64,000 nucleotides of DNA, taken from Bacteroidaceae bacterium. GTDB taxonomy: Bacteria > Bacteroidota > Bacteroidia > Bacteroidales > Bacteroidaceae. The stretch is from assembly GCA_017962495.1 (NCBI GenBank), contig JAGCVH010000009.1, forward strand, positions 1 to 64,000, read 5' to 3'. Positions within the stretch are counted from its first letter, which is position 1; each line of letters begins with the position of its first letter. Under the pieces are notes generated by a model that was not told the origin of the DNA, did not search any database, and saw only the letters and a program-made list of their open reading frames with translations. Shown here in pieces: positions 43,444 to 53,694 of the stretch. The position numbers and the translations under genes were made by a program.

Positions 43444-44625
43444 ATGAAGCAGACATTTATCACTTTTCTGTTCCTTCTATCCACATCGGTTCTTTATGCA
43501 CAACCGATTACCCTTAACCTGAAGGATAGCCTCAACAAATCGTCATATTACACCTCCGTTGCCGTTCCTGACGGGAACTATCGAGTGACGGTTACTCTCG
43601 GTGCGAAGAAACAAGCAGGAAGCACTACGGTTCGAGCCGAAAGCCGTCGTCTCTTCATTGAGAATGAACCCACACGAAAGGGCGAGGTGAAACAAATATC
43701 CTTCCTTGTCAATAAGCGCACGACACGCATCAATGAAAGGGAAAGTGTGCGTATCAAGGACCGCGAACGCACGAAACTTAATTGGGACGACTTCCTCACT
43801 TTAGAGGTTACGGGCGACCGACAAGTCGTGAGTCAAATAACAATTGAGCGCGATACCGTTGCCCCCACCGTTTTCCTTTGTGGAAACTCGACCGTAGTGG
43901 ATCAGGACGATGAACCTTGGGCTTCGTGGGGACAGATGATAACCCGATGGTTCAACGATTCCGTTTGCTTCTGCAATCTTGCCGAAAGCGGCGAGACGGC
44001 TTCCACCTTCATCGCTGCTGGCAGACTGAAGAAAGGATTGTCGATGATGAAGGCAGGCGACTACATCATCATGGAGTTTGGGCATAACGACCAAAAGCAA
44101 AAGTTTGCTGGCGCAGGAGCTTACTATAACTTTGCAACCGCCCTCAAGACCTTTGTCGATGAAGCCCGCCAGCGCGGAGCCACACCCATCTTCATTACGC
44201 CTACGCAACGCCGTTCGTTCGACGAACAAGGCCGAATCAAAGAGACTCACGCCAACTATCCCGAAGCTATGGCATGGGTGGCTGAACGCGAAGGATGCAA
44301 GCTTATCGACCTCCATTTGATGACTCGCCATCTCTTTGAGGCTATGGGAGTAGAGGGGAGCAAACGTGCCTTTGTGCATTATCCTGCAGGCTCCTATCCC
44401 GGACAGACTACGGCATTTGCCGACAACACCCACTTCAATCCCTATGGGGCTTACCAGATTGCAAAGTGTGTCATTGAAGGTTTGATAGAGAAAGGAGTCG
44501 ATTTCACGCGTTTCCTACGTCCCGAGTACCCTCGAGGCTACAATCCCAAGCATCCCGATAACGTTGATTCTTTCCATTGGGTTGAAAGCAAACACGTTGA
44601 CCTCGTAAAGCCCGATGGGAATTAA
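43444..44625 (+). CDS. Rhamnogalacturonan acetylesterase (SGNH hydrolase)
   Basis: A 393-residue protein from the ATG at 43444. Signal peptide at about 1-20 (FLFLLSTSVLYA-Q). An N-terminal beta-sandwich (about 22-140) precedes the SGNH domain: block I LCGNSTVVDQ (nucleophile Ser), block III EFGHNDQ, block V ADNTHFNPYGA (Asp and His). It removes acetyl groups from rhamnogalacturonan I, so enzymes such as the PL11 lyase at 61482 can act. It overlaps the next gene by 11 bases. Confidence 0.9.
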   Translation: MKQTFITFLFLLSTSVLYAQPITLNLKDSLNKSSYYTSVAVPDGNYRVTVTLGAKKQAGSTTVRAESRRLFIENEPTRKGEVKQISFLVNKRTTRINERESVRIKDRERTKLNWDDFLTLEVTGDRQVVSQITIERDTVAPTVFLCGNSTVVDQDDEPWASWGQMITRWFNDSVCFCNLAESGETASTFIAAGRLKKGLSMMKAGDYIIMEFGHNDQKQKFAGAGAYYNFATALKTFVDEARQRGATPIFITPTQRRSFDEQGRIKETHANYPEAMAWVAEREGCKLIDLHLMTRHLFEAMGVEGSKRAFVHYPAGSYPGQTTAFADNTHFNPYGAYQIAKCVIEGLIEKGVDFTRFLRPEYPRGYNPKHPDNVDSFHWVESKHVDLVKPDGN

Positions 44626-45586
44626 AAAGACATATCGCCGATTTCGCGAGTTCGGAGGACTTAATCTCTTTCGTACCTATTGGCGCATGGGTGCACTCGG
44701 CACTGTTGCAGGCGAGATTACGCGTTATCTGCTGGGACGGAACAATGTGAACAGGATGTATTCACGCATCCAACAACGCATCGACCCAGAGCTTCGCAAG
44801 CAATACTATCCGCTTCTGCTCGCGCTCAAAGAGAAATACCAAAACACCGCACTTGAGCAAGAGCAAAGTAACAAGGTGTGGTTCTGTTGGTTGCAAGGAC
44901 TCGACAATGCCCCCGAATTAGTAAAAGCGTGTCTGCGTTCCCAACAGAAGTTGCTCACCGATAGGGAAGTCATCGTCATCACACTCGACAACTACACCGA
45001 TTACGTGCAATTGCCCGACTTCTTTGTCGATAAATACAAGCAAGGACATATTCCTCATGCACTATTCTCCGACCTCCTTCGCCTCGAACTACTTATCCGC
45101 TATGGGGGAACGTGGATGGATGCTACACTCCTTGTTACCAGCACTAACTATCCACCTAAAGCACTCAACTGCCCGCTCTTCATGTTCCAATATTATACGG
45201 GACACGAGCGGCGTCCTAATGGTATTTCCAATTGGTTCATAACGGCTTGCACCAACAATCGGCTTTTGCTCATCCTCCGCGACATGCTTTATCAATATTG
45301 GCGCGATTACGATTGTACGGTCAACTATTATCTCTTTCATCAGTTCTTCTCTTGGATAGCAAGCGAACATGCGGAGGAGTTTCTTGCTATGCCGCGTGGC
45401 TCGAGTTATGTAGCCATAGAACTTGGCAGGCGAATGGAGCACGGCGAACCTTTCGATGAAGAATGGTTCAATGACCACCTCCAACGGTGTTGCTTCCACA
45501 AGCTATCTTATCGCCTTCCTAAAGAGGTGCTGCACGACGCCAATGGCTATTACACCCACATTATCGAGGTGGCTTATAAAATGTAA
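44615..45586 (+). CDS. Capsular polysaccharide-type glycosyltransferase
   Basis: A 323-residue protein in the capsular synthesis family (GT32-like). It has WFCWLQGLDNAPELVKACLRS, which fits the sugar-nucleotide region, and FSDLLRLELLIRYGGTWMDATLL, where GG-x-W-x-D is the metal/donor motif. No signal peptide. It would build surface polysaccharide in the cytoplasm. It starts inside the end of the esterase gene. Confidence 0.85.
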   Translation: MGIKKTYRRFREFGGLNLFRTYWRMGALGTVAGEITRYLLGRNNVNRMYSRIQQRIDPELRKQYYPLLLALKEKYQNTALEQEQSNKVWFCWLQGLDNAPELVKACLRSQQKLLTDREVIVITLDNYTDYVQLPDFFVDKYKQGHIPHALFSDLLRLELLIRYGGTWMDATLLVTSTNYPPKALNCPLFMFQYYTGHERRPNGISNWFITACTNNRLLLILRDMLYQYWRDYDCTVNYYLFHQFFSWIASEHAEEFLAMPRGSSYVAIELGRRMEHGEPFDEEWFNDHLQRCCFHKLSYRLPKEVLHDANGYYTHIIEVAYKM

Positions 45587-45604
45587 AAATCGATTATTCG
45601 ATTA

Positions 45605-45660
45605 ATTTTTCTCCTTTAACTTTTAATTTTTCTCTTTTAATTTTTCTCTTTTAATTTTTT
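45605..45660 (+). repeat. Tandem repeat TTTTAATTTTTCTC before the tRNA promoter
   Basis: The 14-base unit TTTTAATTTTTCTC is repeated about three times in a row with small changes. It directly precedes the tRNA promoter box and may vary in length between strains. No gene. Confidence 0.7.
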
Positions 45661-45665
45661 CTTCG

Positions 45666-45673
45666 TACCTTTG
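45666..45673 (+). promoter_or_regulatory. Promoter box (TACCTTTG) for tRNA-Thr
   Basis: TACCTTTG fits TAnnTTTG, 43 bases before the tRNA. Confidence 0.7.
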
Positions 45674-45715
45674 CACTCGGTTTTGAAAGAACCTGCGTGA
45701 GAACTCTCGCAAAAA

Positions 45716-45788
<73 letters not shown>

Positions 45789-45802
45789 CAAAAGTTGAAA
45801 AG

Positions 45803-45839
45803 AATCCCCGGAAGACATTAAAGTCGGTCGGGGATTTTT
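45803..45839 (+). terminator. Terminator after tRNA-Thr
   Basis: AATCCCCG (45803-45810) pairs with CGGGGATT (45829-45836) and is followed by TTTTTG. Confidence 0.85.
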
Positions 45840-45858
45840 GTATTTCAAGATTTATTCG

Positions 45859-45866
45859 TATCTTCG
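45859..45866 (+). promoter_or_regulatory. Near-consensus -7 box (TATCTTCG)
   Basis: TATCTTCG is one base off TAnnTTTG and lies 29 bases before the TlpA-like start. Confidence 0.55.
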
Positions 45867-45894
45867 CACCATAAAACCCTAAATGCAAAAAACT

Positions 45895-46983
45895 ATGAAG
45901 AAAATGGTGTTAGCCCTCACCGCTTTGTTTGCAAGCGTGGGCATGATGGCTCAAGTAAGTTACAATGTAACTTTGAAAGGCCCAGAGAACGGAGTTAAGG
46001 TATATCTGCACAACTACGAAACGGGTGCTGTGCTGGATAGCGCCGTAGTAAAAAACAACACCGTATCCTTCCGTGGTGAATGTGCGGAAGAGATTGTGGC
46101 TTCGCTCGAGCAGCTGAAGCCGGAAAAGATGACACTCCTTCAGTTTATTGTTGACGGAAGCAGGGTTGTGGCAAACCAGCATGAGATGACTGAAGGTAGC
46201 GCCCTAAACCTGCGCTTCTATGAATACCAGAGTACAGAGAAGGAATTGGAGCGAGATGCGATGGGACTGATTGGCGAATACCGTCAGTTGTATGACACCC
46301 ATAATGGCAAGGTACCCGAAGCTAACATGAAGGATATCGAAAAGCGTTATGAGGCAATTGCCAAGCAGAGCACGGAGTTGAACAATCGCGTCTTGGACGA
46401 GAACCCTGACAACCTGATTCCCCTGCCATACCTTATTCATACGGCAAATGCCATTGGTTATGGAAAGGTTGGTGACTTCCTGAAGACTTACAAGTATGCC
46501 GATCGTGCCTCCCTGAATCCTTTGAAGAAGACTTTGGAGGCAGAGGCTTGCAAACTGCCTGGTGCAAAGGTTATCGACTTTGCTATGGAAGACCTCGAAG
46601 GCAAGACCGTTCACCTGACCGATTGGGTAGGTAAGGGCAATTATGTGCTGGTTGACTTCTGGGCATCATGGTGTGGCCCTTGCCGTCAGGAAATGCCCAA
46701 CGTTAAGGCCGACTATGAGAAATACCACCCAAAGGGCTTCGAGATTGTAGGTGTGAGCCTTGACAACAAGCGCGAGGCTTGGGAGAAGGGTGTAAAGGAC
46801 CTGGGCATCACTTGGCCGCAGATGAGCGACGTGAAGGGTTGGCAATGCGAAGGCGCAAAGCTATATAACATTCGTGCCATTCCCGCAACACTTCTGTTTG
46901 CTCCCGATGGAACAGTAGTTGAACACGGATTGAGAGGTGAGAACTTAAGTAAGAAATTGGCAGAGATTTATGGCGAGGAATAG
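45895..46983 (+). CDS. TlpA/ResA-like periplasmic thioredoxin with DUF4369-like N-terminus
   Basis: About 362 residues from the ATG at 45895 (45883 is another). A signal peptide ends GMMA-Q. Residues about 20-110 resemble a DUF4369 beta-sandwich. A helical region follows, then a thioredoxin domain with [15 protein letters not shown] (the CxxC is about 266-269) and a cis-proline at RAIPATLL. It reduces disulfides in the periplasm. It is followed by queF, which overlaps it by 14 bases. Confidence 0.9.
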   Translation: MKKMVLALTALFASVGMMAQVSYNVTLKGPENGVKVYLHNYETGAVLDSAVVKNNTVSFRGECAEEIVASLEQLKPEKMTLLQFIVDGSRVVANQHEMTEGSALNLRFYEYQSTEKELERDAMGLIGEYRQLYDTHNGKVPEANMKDIEKRYEAIAKQSTELNNRVLDENPDNLIPLPYLIHTANAIGYGKVGDFLKTYKYADRASLNPLKKTLEAEACKLPGAKVIDFAMEDLEGKTVHLTDWVGKGNYVLVDFWASWCGPCRQEMPNVKADYEKYHPKGFEIVGVSLDNKREAWEKGVKDLGITWPQMSDVKGWQCEGAKLYNIRAIPATLLFAPDGTVVEHGLRGENLSKKLAEIYGEE

Positions 46984-47428
46984 AGAAGAACTGCAACATC
47001 TGGGTAATCATACTGAATATAGTCAGAACTATGCTCCCGAGGTGCTGGAAACCTTTGAAAACCAGCATCCCGATAATGACTATTGGGTAAGATTCAATTG
47101 TCCTGAATTCACAACGCTATGTCCCATCACCGGGCAACCCGACTTTGCGGAGATTCGCATCTCGTATCTGCCCGATAAACGCATGGTGGAATCAAAAAGC
47201 CTGAAGCTTTATCTGTTCAGTTTCCGTAATCATGGGGATTTCCATGAGGATTGCGTGAACGTGATAATGAAGGACCTCATCAAGTTGATGAATCCCAAAT
47301 ACATAGAGGTAACAGGGCTGTTCACCCCACGCGGAGGTATCAGCATTTATCCTTTTGCCAACTACGGGAGACCTGGCACGAAGTACGAGAAGATGGCCGA
47401 ACACCGCTTGCTCAACCACGATATGTAA
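46970..47428 (+). CDS. queF: QueF, NADPH-dependent preQ0 reductase
   Basis: A 152-residue type I QueF. The catalytic cysteine is in [14 protein letters not shown] (about 48-61). The NADPH signature region is [17 protein letters not shown] (about 76-92), with HEDCVNVI following. It makes preQ1 for queuosine tRNA modification. The reading frame starts inside the thioredoxin gene's end. Confidence 0.95.
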   Translation: MARNREELQHLGNHTEYSQNYAPEVLETFENQHPDNDYWVRFNCPEFTTLCPITGQPDFAEIRISYLPDKRMVESKSLKLYLFSFRNHGDFHEDCVNVIMKDLIKLMNPKYIEVTGLFTPRGGISIYPFANYGRPGTKYEKMAEHRLLNHDM

Positions 47429-47486
47429 ATTGGGATAAAGTTGCTCCACTGAAAGGATAAGGCCATAGGTTTTTGTATATAGGTAA

Positions 47487-48194
47487 ATGAATAAATACGC
47501 TGACCTGTTCATAGACTTCGACGATACGCTCTATGACACACATGGCAATGCCAATCTGGCTTTGTCGGAATTATATGAACATTATCAGTTGGGGCGCTAT
47601 TTCGAACGCGAGAAAGATTTCACAGAACCTTACTGGTATGAGAACGTTCTGCTCTGGAGTCAGTATTCCAAAGGTGAAATTGATCGCGATTACCTCATAG
47701 TAGAACGCTTCCGCCGACCTCTGAGCATAGGCATGGGGGAAAGAGTAACAAAGGAGTTTTGTTTGGAAGTGAGCGACTGGTTTCTTGAATGCTGTGCCGA
47801 TAAGCCCGGTGTCATAGAAGGCGCATATGAGTTGCTCGATTATCTGAAAAGCAAGGGTTATCGCATGCACATTACCAGCAATGGATTCCACGAAGTGCAG
47901 TACCGCAAACTCAGGGCAAGTCGCACACTCGAGTATTTCGACACTATCATATTAAGCGAGGATGCTGGCGCCAACAAACCATCGAAGGCTTATTTCGACT
48001 ATGCCTTCAAGGTGAGCGGGGCAAAGAAAGAGACGACACTGATGATTGGCGACAACTTCGTTACCGACATAATGGGAGCAAAGGAAGCAGGACTGGATGT
48101 CATGTTCTTTAATCAACATCCCGAGAGTTTCCAAGCTACAGCACCCGTTAATTTCGAAGTAAACAAACTGACGGACATTATCAAATATTTATAA
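47487..48194 (+). CDS. YjjG-family HAD phosphatase (pyrimidine nucleotidase)
   Basis: A 235-residue HAD protein. Motif I is [14 protein letters not shown] (about 9-22), motif II ITSNGF, the lysine is in [13 protein letters not shown], and motif [15 protein letters not shown]. It matches YjjG-like non-canonical nucleotidases, which hydrolyse modified pyrimidine nucleotides. Substrate is inferred from family. It stands between queF and a glycosyltransferase. Confidence 0.88.
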   Translation: MNKYADLFIDFDDTLYDTHGNANLALSELYEHYQLGRYFEREKDFTEPYWYENVLLWSQYSKGEIDRDYLIVERFRRPLSIGMGERVTKEFCLEVSDWFLECCADKPGVIEGAYELLDYLKSKGYRMHITSNGFHEVQYRKLRASRTLEYFDTIILSEDAGANKPSKAYFDYAFKVSGAKKETTLMIGDNFVTDIMGAKEAGLDVMFFNQHPESFQATAPVNFEVNKLTDIIKYL

Positions 48195-48242
48195 TAAGTA
48201 TTAAGAATAAAGATTAAAGTATAAGAATAGGGGAGTGATGAT

Positions 48243-48959
48243 ATGGGATTGAGGCTCAAGAACTTAAAGTTAGTTGAAAGTAGGCAGGAATTGGAATCGT
48301 TTCCACGGGAGAAAATGATGATTAACACCATCAATGCTCACTCCTATAACGTGGCACAACGAGATGAATTGTTTGCCGAGGCGTTGATGGCCGACAAGTT
48401 GATTCCAGATGGAGCAAGCATCGTATGGGCTTGTAAGTGGTTGAAGGCTAAAAGCCGACCCAAAGAGCGCATTGCCGGATGGGACCTCTTCATAACGGAA
48501 ATGAATCGAATGAAGGAAGGGCAGACGGTGATGTTCATGGGCTCTAGCGAAAAGGTGCTGGCATTAATTAAGGAACGAGCCCGCAAGGATTATCCCGACC
48601 TGAAGGTAGTCACTTACTCACCCCCCTATAAGGCAATGTTCAGTACAGAGGAAAACAATGCCATAGTGGAAGCCATCAATACGGCTAAGCCCGACCTTCT
48701 GTGGATAGGCATGACCGCGCCAAAGCAGGAGAAGTGGGTCTATGAAAACTGGTATGCATTGGACATCGATTGTCACGTGGGTGCCATTGGTGCTGTATTT
48801 GACTTCTATGCGGGAACGACCAAACGTGCGCCTGAGAAGTGGCAAAAGTGGGGTGTGGAATGGCTTTACCGATTGCTGAAAGAGCCTCGTCGCATGTGGA
48901 GGCGCTATCTGGTGGGCAACGCCAAGTTCCTATATAATATAACGAAGGAAAGATTCTAA
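48243..48959 (+). CDS. WecG/TagA/CpsF-family glycosyltransferase
   Basis: A 238-residue GT26 protein. The family's NTINAHSYNVAQRD and LIPDGASIVWA near the start are followed by VMFMGSSEKVLALI, then LLWIGMTAPKQEKW and VGAIGAVFDFYAGTTKRAPEK. It transfers a sugar such as N-acetylmannosaminuronic acid to a lipid-linked intermediate. Start: ATG at 48243. Confidence 0.92.
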   Translation: MGLRLKNLKLVESRQELESFPREKMMINTINAHSYNVAQRDELFAEALMADKLIPDGASIVWACKWLKAKSRPKERIAGWDLFITEMNRMKEGQTVMFMGSSEKVLALIKERARKDYPDLKVVTYSPPYKAMFSTEENNAIVEAINTAKPDLLWIGMTAPKQEKWVYENWYALDIDCHVGAIGAVFDFYAGTTKRAPEKWQKWGVEWLYRLLKEPRRMWRRYLVGNAKFLYNITKERF

Positions 48960-48969
48960 GATTACGGTT

Positions 48970-49605
48970 ATGAAGTGGGGTGTCCTGATGCTTATGCTAT
49001 TTGTTTTAAGTTCTGCGTCTGCGCAGACACCCGACACATGCTTCATAGCCAACCCCATTCCCGATAGCATATTCACGCGGATGCAAGGCCGAAGCTACAA
49101 GGAAGGTTGCCCTATCCGTCGTAGTGATTTGCGCTACCTACGCCTTTCGCACCACGATGCCGAAGGGAAAACAAGGGTAGGGGAAATGGTTTGCAATAAG
49201 GCCATCGCCCAAGATCTGATAGACATCTTTCGAGAATTGTGGAAAGCCGGTTATCGCATCGAACGCATGCAACTCATCGACGAATACGACGGCGATGACC
49301 AACGTTCGATGGAGGCTAATAACACTTCTTGTTTCAACTACCGAACCATTGCTGGCTCGTCCACTATTTCCAAGCACGGCAAAGGGATGGCCATAGACAT
49401 TAATCCGCTTTATAACCCATATGTCAAAGGAAACCGGGTAGAGCCAAAAACGGGACGCAAGTGGGCATTCAGGCGTGGGCAAAGGAAAGACATCCCATAC
49501 AAGATTGACCACAACGATCTCTGTTATAAGCTTTTCCAAAAGCACGGATTCCGATGGGGAGGCAATTGGCGGTATAGTAAGGACTATCAACATTTTGAAC
49601 GATGA
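48970..49605 (+). CDS. Secreted M15-type peptidase (D-Ala-D-Ala carboxypeptidase-like)
   Basis: A 211-residue protein. Signal peptide at about 1-18 (LMLFVLSSASA-Q). The zinc site is visible as SKHGKGMAIDINPLYNPY (H-x-x-G-x-A-x-D, about 135-152), with a late WGGNWRYSKDYQHFE supplying the final His. It should trim peptidoglycan peptides. It overlaps the next gene by 4 bases. Confidence 0.87.
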   Translation: MKWGVLMLMLFVLSSASAQTPDTCFIANPIPDSIFTRMQGRSYKEGCPIRRSDLRYLRLSHHDAEGKTRVGEMVCNKAIAQDLIDIFRELWKAGYRIERMQLIDEYDGDDQRSMEANNTSCFNYRTIAGSSTISKHGKGMAIDINPLYNPYVKGNRVEPKTGRKWAFRRGQRKDIPYKIDHNDLCYKLFQKHGFRWGGNWRYSKDYQHFER

Positions 49606-50681
49606 CAGACAAAGAGCTTTTCTTCGAACTCCTAAGGGCTTCGCTCGGAAGGCCTAAGGCCTTCACGCGGAAGACCTCAGGTGCGGAATGGGAAGACCTA
49701 TATTCCGAAGCCCGAAGGCAAAGCGTCATCGGCGTGTGTCTGCAAGCCATACAGAAGGACGACGGGAAGTGGGGAGAAGAGAACGGATTGCCCATCGACC
49801 TGAAACTTAAGTGGATAGGAAAAGCGGAGAAGATTGCCGACGAAAACAAAAAGCTCAATCAGCAATGCCGTCAACTAACGGAGAAACTAACACGTAGTGG
49901 CTACTGGAACTGCATACTGAAAGGACAAGGTATAGCTATGCTTTACCCACACCCCGAATGGAGGCAAAGCGGAGACATCGATATCTGGGTGGGAGGCGGA
50001 CGAAAGCGCGTAGTTGAGATGACGCGCAAAGTCACAAATCGGAAGGAGGAAGTAACCTATCACCACACCGACTTCCGCGTCTTCGATGATACATCCGTAG
50101 AGGTACATTTCACGCCAACATGGATGTTTAATCCCTTTACTAACCGACGTCTGCAACGATGGATGGAAGAGCACAAAGGCATCAGGGAAGGGAATGGGTT
50201 CCCTTGTCCAACAATCCAGTTCGACGTTCTCTTTATCCTCATACACATCTATCGACACATCTTCGACGAAGGCGTGGGCTTGCGGCAAATCATCGATTAC
50301 TATTATGTGCTAAAAGCCTACAACGAGCTGGGCGGAGGAGACTTTTCTAATACGCTTAAATCCCTGAACCTGAGCAAGTTTGCACAAGGACTCATGTGGA
50401 TATTAACGGAGAAATTGGATATGCCCGTCGAATGGATGATAGCCAAAGCTGACAGGAGGGTGGGAGAGTGGCTCTTGAGAGAGGTGGAGGAAGCAGGAAA
50501 CTTCGGCCATTTCGACAAACGCAACGAGGGCATTTACCACAATAGTCCACGCCTTAAACGGCTATGGTGGAGAATCAAGCGCAGCAGTGAGCGCATCACA
50601 TACTTCCCAGAAGAAGCCCTTTGGGAAATGCCTTGGAGAACATGGCACTATCTGTGGAGAATGAAGAATGGTTATTTGTAA
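49602..50681 (+). CDS. Nucleotidyltransferase-fold protein (PF14907-like)
   Basis: A 359-residue protein. The motif LKGQGIAMLYPHPEWRQSGDIDIWV (about 107-131) contains the G-D-x-D active site of this nucleotidyltransferase family. Its substrate is not known; the family is common in Bacteroidetes near polysaccharide genes. A coiled helix (ADENKKLNQQCRQLTEKL) precedes the core. It runs to 20 bases before the glutamine synthetase start. Confidence 0.84.
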   Translation: MTDKELFFELLRASLGRPKAFTRKTSGAEWEDLYSEARRQSVIGVCLQAIQKDDGKWGEENGLPIDLKLKWIGKAEKIADENKKLNQQCRQLTEKLTRSGYWNCILKGQGIAMLYPHPEWRQSGDIDIWVGGGRKRVVEMTRKVTNRKEEVTYHHTDFRVFDDTSVEVHFTPTWMFNPFTNRRLQRWMEEHKGIREGNGFPCPTIQFDVLFILIHIYRHIFDEGVGLRQIIDYYYVLKAYNELGGGDFSNTLKSLNLSKFAQGLMWILTEKLDMPVEWMIAKADRRVGEWLLREVEEAGNFGHFDKRNEGIYHNSPRLKRLWWRIKRSSERITYFPEEALWEMPWRTWHYLWRMKNGYL

Positions 50682-50701
50682 ATAATATAGCACTAAAGAT
50701 T

Positions 50702-52894
50702 ATGTCATCAACACTTAGATTCCAGGTCGTGGGTGAGGCATTCAAGAAAAAGCCCATCGAAGTACCCAATCGCGAAGTTCGTCCCAGCGAGTTCTTTGCC
50801 AAGTACGTCTTCAATCGACAAAAGATGCGTGCATTCCTATCCGAGGACGTGTTCGAGAAGATGTGCAACGTCATGGATAATGGTGCGAAACTAGACCTCC
50901 AGACCGCCGATGCCGTTGCCGAAGGCATGAAGCAATGGGCCATGAAACTTGGGGCTACGCATTGCACCCACTGGTTCCAACCCTTGACTGAAGGCACAGC
51001 TGAGAAGCACGACGGATTTGTCGAACATGATGGCAAAGGTGGCATGATAGAAGAGTTTACGGGCAAGCAACTTGTACAGCAAGAGCCCGATGCCAGCAGT
51101 TTCCCTTCAGGAGGTATTCGTAGCACATTCGAGGCACGCGGATATTCGGCATGGGACCCTGCAAGCCCCGTCTTCGTGATTGGCGACACGCTGATGATTC
51201 CCACCATATTCATCTCTTATACTGGCGAGGCTCTCGACTATAAGACTCCGCTGAAGAGGGCATTGAAGGCGGTGGACAAAGCTGCTACGTCTGTAGCTCA
51301 ATACTTCTACGATGATGTTACTAAGGTGATTTCCAATTTGGGTTGGGAGCAGGAGTATTTCCTTGTCGATGAGGGACTTTATGCTGCTCGACCTGACCTG
51401 GTAATGACAGGTCGCACGCTGATGGGACACGATTCGGCAAAGAATCAGCAAATGGACGACCACTACTTCGGAAGTATTCCTCGTCGAGTGGCCGCCTTTA
51501 TGAAGGATTTGGAGATTCAAGCGCTGGAACTGGGCATTCCCTGCAAAACCCGACATAATGAGGTGGCACCCAACCAATTTGAGCTTGCTCCTATCTTTGA
51601 GGAAACGAACCTTGCCGTAGACCATAACATGTTGATGATGAGCCTGATGCATGATGTGGCTCGCAAGCACGGATTCCGTTGCCTACTTCACGAGAAGCCC
51701 TTTGCCGGTATCAACGGAAGCGGTAAGCACAACAACTGGAGCCTTTCGACAAATACAGGTATTCTGCTCCACGCTCCTGGTAAGACGGAACTCGACAACC
51801 TGCGTTTCATCACCTTCATCGTGGAAACACTGATGGCCGTACACAAGCACAACGGACTACTAAAAGCAAGTATCATATCGGCAACAAATGCCCACCGTCT
51901 GGGAGCAAACGAGGCACCACCTGCCATCATCTCTTCATTTATCGGAAAGCAGTTAACCGACTTGCTCACGGCACTCGAGGAAAGCGATGACGATAAGCTA
52001 TTTATCATAAAGGGCAAGAAATCGCTCTCGCTCGACATCCCGCAGATTCCTGAGATTCTGCTCGACAATACTGACCGCAACCGCACTAGTCCCTTTGCCT
52101 TTACGGGTAACCGATTCGAGTTCCGCGCAGTAGGTAGTCAGGCCAACTGTGCCGCAGCCATGATTGTGCTGAATACTGCTGTTGCCGAAGCCCTAACGAA
52201 CTTTAAGGAGCGCGTGGACAAATGCATCGAAGAGGGAATGCCTAAGATTAAGGCCATCGTGGCAGTTGTTCGCGAGGACATCAAAACATGCAAACCCATA
52301 CACTTCGAAGGAAACGGATACTCCGATGCCTGGCGCGAGGAAGCAGAAAAGAGGGGACTCGACGTGGAAGCCAACGCTCCGCTAATTCTGGACAATTACT
52401 TGCGTAAGGATAGTATCGAGATGTTTGGCAAGATGGGTGTGATGACAAATGCAGAACTGATTGCTCGCACCGATATCAAGTTGGAGACCTACATCAAGAA
52501 GGTGCAAATCGAAGCTCGCATCTTTGGAGACTTGTGCATAAACCACATCATTCCCGTTGCCACACGCTATCAGAGTCAACTCATCGACAACGTCCACAAA
52601 ATGAGCGAGATATTCCCTGCCGACGAGGCTAAGGTGGTCAATGCCAACAACCTGAAACTCATTAAGCAAATCAGCGAGCACGCAAGCTTCATCACGGAGA
52701 ATGCCGACCGACTGATAGATGCACGCCGAGTGGCAAACCGCATAGAGAACACTCGCGAGAAGGCTATCGCTTATCACGATACAGTAGCTCCACTCATCGA
52801 GGAGATACGCTATCACGTCGACAAGTTGGAACTAATAGTCGACGATGAGATTTGGCCTTTGCCTAAGTATAGGGAAATGTTATTTATCCGTTAA
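50702..52894 (+). CDS. glnN: Type III glutamine synthetase (GlnN)
   Basis: A 730-residue GSIII, the usual length for this class. The start at 50702 (MSSTLRFQVVGEAFKKKP) is typical. Family features seen are GGMIEEFTGKQLVQQEPDASSFPSGG, QEYFLVDEGLY, KTRHNEVAPNQFELAPIFEE, and HEKPFAGINGSGKHNNWSLST, which supply the glutamate, ammonia and ATP sites. It assimilates ammonia with ATP. Its end overlaps the opposing methylase by 15 bases tail to tail. Confidence 0.96.
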   Translation: MSSTLRFQVVGEAFKKKPIEVPNREVRPSEFFAKYVFNRQKMRAFLSEDVFEKMCNVMDNGAKLDLQTADAVAEGMKQWAMKLGATHCTHWFQPLTEGTAEKHDGFVEHDGKGGMIEEFTGKQLVQQEPDASSFPSGGIRSTFEARGYSAWDPASPVFVIGDTLMIPTIFISYTGEALDYKTPLKRALKAVDKAATSVAQYFYDDVTKVISNLGWEQEYFLVDEGLYAARPDLVMTGRTLMGHDSAKNQQMDDHYFGSIPRRVAAFMKDLEIQALELGIPCKTRHNEVAPNQFELAPIFEETNLAVDHNMLMMSLMHDVARKHGFRCLLHEKPFAGINGSGKHNNWSLSTNTGILLHAPGKTELDNLRFITFIVETLMAVHKHNGLLKASIISATNAHRLGANEAPPAIISSFIGKQLTDLLTALEESDDDKLFIIKGKKSLSLDIPQIPEILLDNTDRNRTSPFAFTGNRFEFRAVGSQANCAAAMIVLNTAVAEALTNFKERVDKCIEEGMPKIKAIVAVVREDIKTCKPIHFEGNGYSDAWREEAEKRGLDVEANAPLILDNYLRKDSIEMFGKMGVMTNAELIARTDIKLETYIKKVQIEARIFGDLCINHIIPVATRYQSQLIDNVHKMSEIFPADEAKVVNANNLKLIKQISEHASFITENADRLIDARRVANRIENTREKAIAYHDTVAPLIEEIRYHVDKLELIVDDEIWPLPKYREMLFIR

Positions 52895-53686
52895 GCGCAA
52901 CTGCCAGAAAGCAACGGCAGAAGCAGCAGCCACGTTTAACGAGTCAACGCCATGCGACATGGGGATGCGGACAACATAGTCTGCGTCCCTAATTGTTTCC
53001 TGAGCAAGCCCATCACCTTCCGTTCCCATGATTATGGCCAATCGTGGTTCGGAAGCAAGTCGAGGGTCGTCAAGTGTTATGGAATCTTCGGTCAAAGCCA
53101 TTGCCACCGTGCAGAACCCTTGCTCGCGAAGACTGCTTACAGGTTCGTCTATCCACGTCCAAGGCACAAGAAACACAGAGCCCATGGAGACGCGAATGGC
53201 CCTGCGATTAAGCGGATCGCACGACTGACGAGTAAGCAAGACTGCATCAATGCCTAAAGCGGCAGCAGAACGGAAGATAGCGCCCACGTTCGTACTATCC
53301 ACCACGCCATCAATTACCACGATGCGACAAGCCTTTCGGCAAACATCTTCGACAGAGGGCGCTTGTGGACGCTTCATTGCGCACAAGACCCCGCGGGTGA
53401 GTGTATAACCTGTGAGCTGGGATAGTACTTCCCGCGTGCCGGTATATATACAAGCATCACCCATTGCTTGGGCAATCTCGCGGGCATCGCCGGTTATGTG
53501 TTTCTCTTCACAAAGAAGGCTCAAAGGAACCAGACCGGCATCAAGTGCGGTCTGGATAACCTTTGGGCTTTCTACTACAATAAGTGCTTCGTCGGGATGC
53601 AGGTTGTTACGCAACTGACGTTCAGTTAGTTGACTGTAAACCGCAAGTTCCGGCAGACTAATGTCACTTATTCTAATTACGTTCAT
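52880..53686 (-). CDS. SpoU/TrmH-family RNA 2'-O-methyltransferase
   Basis: A 268-residue protein. The N-terminal substrate-binding domain leads into the SPOUT knot. Motif 1 is VIDGVVDSTNVGAIFRSAAALG (about 127-148), motif 2 IIMGTEGDGLAQETI, and motif 3 RIPMSHGVDSLNVAAASAVAFW. It methylates ribose in rRNA or tRNA. The exact position is not deducible. Confidence 0.9.
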   Translation of the reverse strand: MNVIRISDISLPELAVYSQLTERQLRNNLHPDEALIVVESPKVIQTALDAGLVPLSLLCEEKHITGDAREIAQAMGDACIYTGTREVLSQLTGYTLTRGVLCAMKRPQAPSVEDVCRKACRIVVIDGVVDSTNVGAIFRSAAALGIDAVLLTRQSCDPLNRRAIRVSMGSVFLVPWTWIDEPVSSLREQGFCTVAMALTEDSITLDDPRLASEPRLAIIMGTEGDGLAQETIRDADYVVRIPMSHGVDSLNVAAASAVAFWQLRLTDK

Positions 53687-53694
53687 TTACAAGA